Part shown: positions 4,641 through 7,181 of the stretch, piece by piece
How the letters are laid out: each line of letters opens with the position of its first letter
Position numbering within the stretch: the first letter of the stretch is position 1
Origin: Spirochaetota bacterium
GTDB taxonomy: Bacteria > Spirochaetota > Spirochaetia > DTKZ01
Assembly (NCBI GenBank): GCA_029562045.1
Contig: JAKQWJ010000100.1
Coordinates: forward strand, 1-7,181
Reading direction: 5' to 3'
Length of the DNA stretch: 7,181 nt
Made by a program: the position numbers and the translations under genes
Notes under the pieces: generated by a model
Seen by the model: the letters and a program-made list of their open reading frames with translations, nothing else
Database searches by the model: none
Told to the model about the DNA's origin: nothing

Positions 4641-5120
4641 ATGACCATCGCCATCTACGCCGCCGCCATTCTTCTGCTGGCGGTTTCGTTCGTGAAGGAT
4701 CGGAGTAAAACCCGGATCGCCCTGAAGAAGGCCTGGAAGGCCTTCGAAAACATCCTGCCCCAGTTTCTCGGTGTCCTGGTCCTCGCCGGAATCGTCATAG
4801 CCGCTTTGGATCCGGCGACCATCTCCCGGATCATCGGCGGGGAATCGGGATGGCTGGGCACTCTGGGCGCCGCTCTGGTGGGAGCCATCACCCTGGTTCC
4901 CGGCTTTATCGCCTTCCCCATCGCGGCCCTCTTGCTGCAGAACGGCGCGGGCTACATGCAGATCGCCGCTTTCGTGTCCACCCTGATGATGGTGGGGGTC
5001 GTGACCTTTCCCGTGGAGAGGTCCTATTTCGGGACCGCCACGGCTCTGCGGCGGAACGGCATCGCCTTTGTCTTCTCCTTCCTGGTGGCGGCGGTGATCG
5101 CCTGGGTGCATACGATATGA
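4641..5120 (+). CDS. Half-size permease, first of a split pair (ArsP/DUF318-like)
   Basis: This 159-residue membrane protein starts best at the ATG at 4641, which has AAGGAAGG about six bases upstream. The earlier GTG (4623) and ATG (4626) would place that purine-rich box inside the gene. Membrane segments are visible near 1-18, 40-57, 74-100, 105-123 and 140-157. The Gly-rich core LVGAITLVPGFIAFPIAALL (80-99) and STLMMVGVVTFPVE (113-126) resemble one repeat of the ArsP-type permease fold (PF03773). Its stop overlaps the start of the next gene by ATGA, the usual sign of translational coupling and of two subunits that assemble together. The substrate is unknown; relatives such as ArsP export trivalent organoarsenicals. 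The position after an ArsR repressor fits efflux of a metalloid or another thiol-reactive compound. Confidence 0.8.
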   Translation: MTIAIYAAAILLLAVSFVKDRSKTRIALKKAWKAFENILPQFLGVLVLAGIVIAALDPATISRIIGGESGWLGTLGAALVGAITLVPGFIAFPIAALLLQNGAGYMQIAAFVSTLMMVGVVTFPVERSYFGTATALRRNGIAFVFSFLVAAVIAWVHTI

Positions 5121-5671
5121 AACCGGCGATGAAAACTCTGCTGCGCCGATACCGGTTTGCCGCCCTGACCCTGCTTGTCCTGGGGGGGCTTTTTCTTGTG
5201 GATGTGGCTCTGGCCCGGCAGGCCGTGTCGGTCACCGCCTTCAGCCTCCGGGAGATGCTGCTGGTTGTTCCCCCCATCTTCATCCTTCTGGGCCTTCTGG
5301 ACGTGTGGGTGCCCCGGGAGATCATGGTCCGCTTCATGGGGGAGAAGTCCGGCGCCAAGGGTATTGTGCTGGCCTTCACCTGCGGAGCCGCCGCAGCGGG
5401 CCCCCTCTACGGAGCCTTCCCCGTGGCGGCGGTTCTGCTGAAAAAAGGAGTCTCCATCCGCAACATATTCATCCTCATCGGCGCCTGGTCCACCACGAAG
5501 ATCCCCATGCTCCTCTTTGAAATGGAGTACCTGGGCCCCCGCTTCGCCCTGACCCGGCTTCTTCTGAACATCCCGGGGATCATCATCATCGCCTGGATCC
5601 TGAACCGGTCCCTCTCCCCGGCGCACCGGGAGGACCTCCTGCACCGGGCGGGGGAACTGGCGGGGAAGTGA
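5117..5671 (+). CDS. Half-size permease, second of a split pair (ArsP/DUF318-like)
   Basis: This 184-residue membrane protein starts at the ATG at 5117, which shares ATGA with the stop of the preceding gene. Membrane segments are visible near 14-32, 46-63, 82-107, 116-132 and 147-162. The core TCGAAAAGPLYGAFPVAAVL (88-107) is followed by KKGVSIRNIFILIGAWSTTKIP (109-130). Both match the pattern in the full-length permease downstream, where CSCTVLPLF, GAGLGPAVSFL and SGPAINV occupy the same place. One cysteine (89) sits at the start of the Gly-Ala-rich core. Because the two half proteins together are about as long as one full-length permease, the likely active unit is a heterodimer. The N-terminal region before the second segment is Arg/Lys-rich and should face the cytoplasm. 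Substrate unknown. Confidence 0.8.
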   Translation: MKPAMKTLLRRYRFAALTLLVLGGLFLVDVALARQAVSVTAFSLREMLLVVPPIFILLGLLDVWVPREIMVRFMGEKSGAKGIVLAFTCGAAAAGPLYGAFPVAAVLLKKGVSIRNIFILIGAWSTTKIPMLLFEMEYLGPRFALTRLLLNIPGIIIIAWILNRSLSPAHREDLLHRAGELAGK

Positions 5672-5686
5672 GCGCGCCCGGGTCCG

Positions 5687-5708
5687 GGCCCGGGCCAGGC
5701 CCGGGCCA
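5687..5708. repeat. Two tandem 11-bp GGCCCGGGCCA units
   Basis: Two exact copies of GGCCCGGGCCA (5687-5697 and 5698-5708) lie between the second half-permease and the CXXC-protein promoter. Each contains the 10-bp palindrome GGCCCGGGCC. The following ACCGGAGCGG (5711-5720) resembles part of the 24-bp direct repeats at 2757 and 3098, so the same class of intergenic GC element seems to recur in this genome. Confidence 0.7.
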
Positions 5709-5740
5709 GGACCGGAGCGGGGAACCCGAGCCGGGCCTCC

Positions 5741-5769
5741 TTGACACATATTTCCTGTTTGGCTATATT
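5741..5769 (+). promoter_or_regulatory. Strong sigma-70 promoter of the CXXC-protein and full-length permease genes
   Basis: A perfect TTGACA (5741-5746), a 17-base spacer and TATATT (5764-5769, 5 of 6 matches) form a near-ideal promoter. The -10 box is the spacer of operator site 2, so repressor binding would directly exclude RNA polymerase. The start near 5776 leaves a leader of about 13 nt. Confidence 0.8.
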
Positions 5770-5780
5770 GCCAAACAGGA
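5753..5780. promoter_or_regulatory. ArsR operator candidate, site 2
   Basis: This is a perfect inverted repeat with 11-bp arms, TCCTGTTTGGC and GCCAAACAGGA, around TATATT. It shares the core TTTGGC-N6-GCCAAA with site 1 near arsR. It covers the -10 box and the predicted transcription start, and its right edge runs into the GGAGG ribosome binding site (5778-5782). Confidence 0.88.
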
Positions 5781-5788
5781 GGTTGGCC

Positions 5789-6046
5789 ATGAAAATCCAG
5801 ATCCTCGGGGCCGGATGCGCCAAATGCGGGCTCCTGGAACGCCGGGCCCGGGAAGCGGCGGCCCTTGCGGGGGTGAATGCGGAAATCCTCAAGATCACCG
5901 ACCCCGATGAGATCGTTGACATGGGCGTCCTGGTCACTCCCGCCCTGGCTGTGGACGGGGCGGTGAAAAAGGCCGGAACGGTCCCCTCGGTGGAGGAGAT
6001 CATCGGTTATCTGCGGAACGGGGCGCCCGGTATGCATGAACGGTAA
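5789..6046 (+). CDS. Small thioredoxin-fold CXXC protein (redox-active disulfide protein 2 type)
   Basis: This 85-residue protein starts at the ATG at 5789, with GGAGG (5778-5782) six bases upstream. An upstream TTG at 5741 is the promoter -35 box and is not a start. The N-terminal strand KIQILGAG leads into C10-A-K-C13, the redox or metal-binding pair. LERRAREAAALAGVNAEI forms the next helix. KITDPDEIVDMGVLVTPALAVDG contains the cis-proline turn (VTPAL) typical of thioredoxin folds. It closely resembles the minimal archaeal/bacterial MTH895-type family (TIGR00412), whose members are commonly found beside ArsR repressors and permeases of this kind. There is no signal peptide, so it is cytoplasmic. 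It may deliver a thiol-bound substrate to the permease or keep a regulator thiol reduced; this is inference. Its last 11 bases overlap the next gene. Confidence 0.9.
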   Translation: MKIQILGAGCAKCGLLERRAREAAALAGVNAEILKITDPDEIVDMGVLVTPALAVDGAVKKAGTVPSVEEIIGYLRNGAPGMHER

Positions 6047-7181
6047 AGACGCTTCCCCCAACCGCTCCCTGGCCGTGATGGCGGGGGCTTTTCTCGCTGT
6101 TTACCTTCTGCCCATGGACGCTCCCCGAGTGGAGGCCGCGATCCGGGAAGCCGTCTTCCTGCTCTCCGAGTATGCCCGGGAGCATGTTCTTTTCTGTCTG
6201 GTTCCGGCCATGTTCATCTCCGGGGCCATCACGGTTTTTCTGAACCGCCAGGCGGTTGTCCGATATCTGGGACCGGCGGCGCCGAAGCTCCTGGCCTATT
6301 CAATGGCTTCGGTCTCCGGTTCCATCCTGGCAGTCTGCTCCTGCACCGTGCTGCCCCTGTTCAAGGGCATCTACAAGAAGGGCGCCGGCCTCGGTCCGGC
6401 GGTGTCTTTCCTGTATTCCGGGCCGGCCATCAATGTTCTGGCCATCGTGCTGTCCTTCAGGGTTTTCGGATGGAAGCTGGGCCTTGCCCGGATGGCGGGG
6501 GCGGTGGTTTTCGCCTTCCTCATCGGTCTGGTCATGCAGGCTTTGTTCCGTCGGGAGGACGATGAGCGCCTGGCGGACGGGAGAATGTTCCGGTATGACG
6601 GGGGTGAAGGAAAGGAGGATCTGGGTCGGATGGCGCTTCTCCTCCTGTCGCTGACGGGAATCCTCGTTTTTCTCAACTGGGCTCCGTCCCGGGGCGCCGT
6701 CCGGGCCTGGGACGTCATTTATGCGAACAAATTTCTGATAACCGCCGCCTTCGGGGCGCTTCTGGCCTTCTGCCTGGTGTTCCGGCACTCCCGGGACGAA
6801 CTGCGGGACTGGGCCGGGGCCACCCGGGATATGAGCCTGCAGATACTTCCCTATCTATTCGGAGGGGTTCTGGCGGCGGGATTCCTTCTGGGCAGGCCGG
6901 GGAATGAGGCCCTGATCCCCGCTTCATGGGTGGCGGGGCTCCTGGGGGGCGATTCGCTGCGGTCCAGTTTTTTCGCTTCCGCCGCCGGAGCCTTCATGTA
7001 CTTCGCCACCCTCACCGAGGTCCCCATCGTGCAGGGCCTCATGGGGAGCGGGATGGGGAAGGGGCCGGCCCTGGCCCTCCTCCTGGCGGGGCCGAGTCTG
7101 TCCCTCCCCAGCATGGTGGTTATCTACAAAGAGCTGGGATTCAGGAAAACCGCCGCCTATGTGGCGCTGGTCATAGGCCTC
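6036..7181 (+). CDS. Full-length permease (ArsP/PF03773-like), C-terminus beyond window
   Basis: The frame is open from the ATG at 6036 to the window end (382 residues, no stop yet) and overlaps the CXXC-protein stop by 11 bases, which suggests coupled translation; no ribosome binding site is visible. Membrane segments alternate along the whole length: about 11-27, 46-66, 85-108, 118-140, 147-166, 205-220, 229-245, 265-283 and several after 300. The first half has VCSCTVLPLF (100-109, with C101 and C103), then YKKGAGLGPAVSFLYSGPAINV. The second half has LTEVPIVQGLMGSGMGKGPAL and AGPSLSLPSMV. The two halves look like inverted-topology repeats, as in the PF03773 permeases. The central stretch (about 170-200) is charged and probably cytoplasmic. 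A transport role with a cysteine-dependent soft-metalloid or sulfur-linked substrate is plausible but not established. It shares the operator-controlled promoter at 5741. Confidence 0.85.
   Translation, partial: MNGKDASPNRSLAVMAGAFLAVYLLPMDAPRVEAAIREAVFLLSEYAREHVLFCLVPAMFISGAITVFLNRQAVVRYLGPAAPKLLAYSMASVSGSILAVCSCTVLPLFKGIYKKGAGLGPAVSFLYSGPAINVLAIVLSFRVFGWKLGLARMAGAVVFAFLIGLVMQALFRREDDERLADGRMFRYDGGEGKEDLGRMALLLLSLTGILVFLNWAPSRGAVRAWDVIYANKFLITAAFGALLAFCLVFRHSRDELRDWAGATRDMSLQILPYLFGGVLAAGFLLGRPGNEALIPASWVAGLLGGDSLRSSFFASAAGAFMYFATLTEVPIVQGLMGSGMGKGPALALLLAGPSLSLPSMVVIYKELGFRKTAAYVALVIGL

Noticed and set aside
5741..5788. TTG start at 5741 extending the CXXC protein by 16 residues
   Set aside because: This TTG is the first part of a perfect -35 box, the extension covers the promoter and operator, and the ATG at 5789 has a proper GGAGG site.
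5024..6061. 345-codon minus-strand open frame across the half-permease and CXXC protein
   Set aside because: It is antisense to genes with clear family features, and crosses the operator and promoter at 5741-5780. The composition is typical of a GC-rich shadow frame.

Overview
The window is very GC-rich, with strong G/C preference at third codon positions. Its gene content (System II cytochrome c assembly, a many-heme exported cytochrome, an exported rhodanese, and split permeases with a small CXXC redox protein) suggests an anaerobic, respiring deltaproteobacterium, such as a Desulfuromonas/Geobacter-type lineage. The lineage is an inference from gene content; no marker gene is present.

Left part (1-2746). 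On the minus strand, resB (439-1377) is followed 17 bases later by ccsA (1-421, cut by the window edge). Together they encode the membrane machinery that attaches heme to c-type cytochromes. Divergently, a near-consensus promoter (1459-1487) drives a c-type cytochrome (1517-2746) with a signal peptide and 11 CXXCH motifs. Its reading frame is interrupted by one in-frame TGA (1679-1681) lying between heme motif 1 and heme motifs 2-11. Coding continues in the same frame, the downstream part has no signal peptide of its own, and a hairpin with a GG-starting loop lies 17 nt after the TGA. Selenocysteine readthrough is therefore a real possibility, though not proven.

Middle part (2747-4113). A 399-base non-coding stretch holds a strong hairpin, a tract of 9-bp GCCGGCTYT-type units with a 48-bp higher-order duplication, and a 24-bp near-identical direct repeat near each end. 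It is followed by an exported two-domain rhodanese (3146-4039) with only its second active-site cysteine, and then a textbook intrinsic terminator.

Right part (4114-7181). An ArsR-family repressor (minus) faces an operon-like array on the plus strand: two overlapping half-size permeases (4641-5120 and 5117-5671), a small thioredoxin-fold CXXC protein (5789-6046) and a full-length permease of the same general kind (6036 to the window end). Two nearly identical perfect inverted repeats with core TTTGGC-N6-GCCAAA lie between arsR and the first permease and directly on the -10 box of the CXXC-protein promoter. The whole block can therefore be proposed as one regulon controlled by the ArsR protein. 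The transported substrate is unknown; the family relation to ArsP suggests an organometalloid or another soft, thiol-reactive compound.

The most notable items are the TGA-interrupted 11-heme cytochrome, the paired operators that define a small regulon, and the unusual repeat-rich intergenic region.
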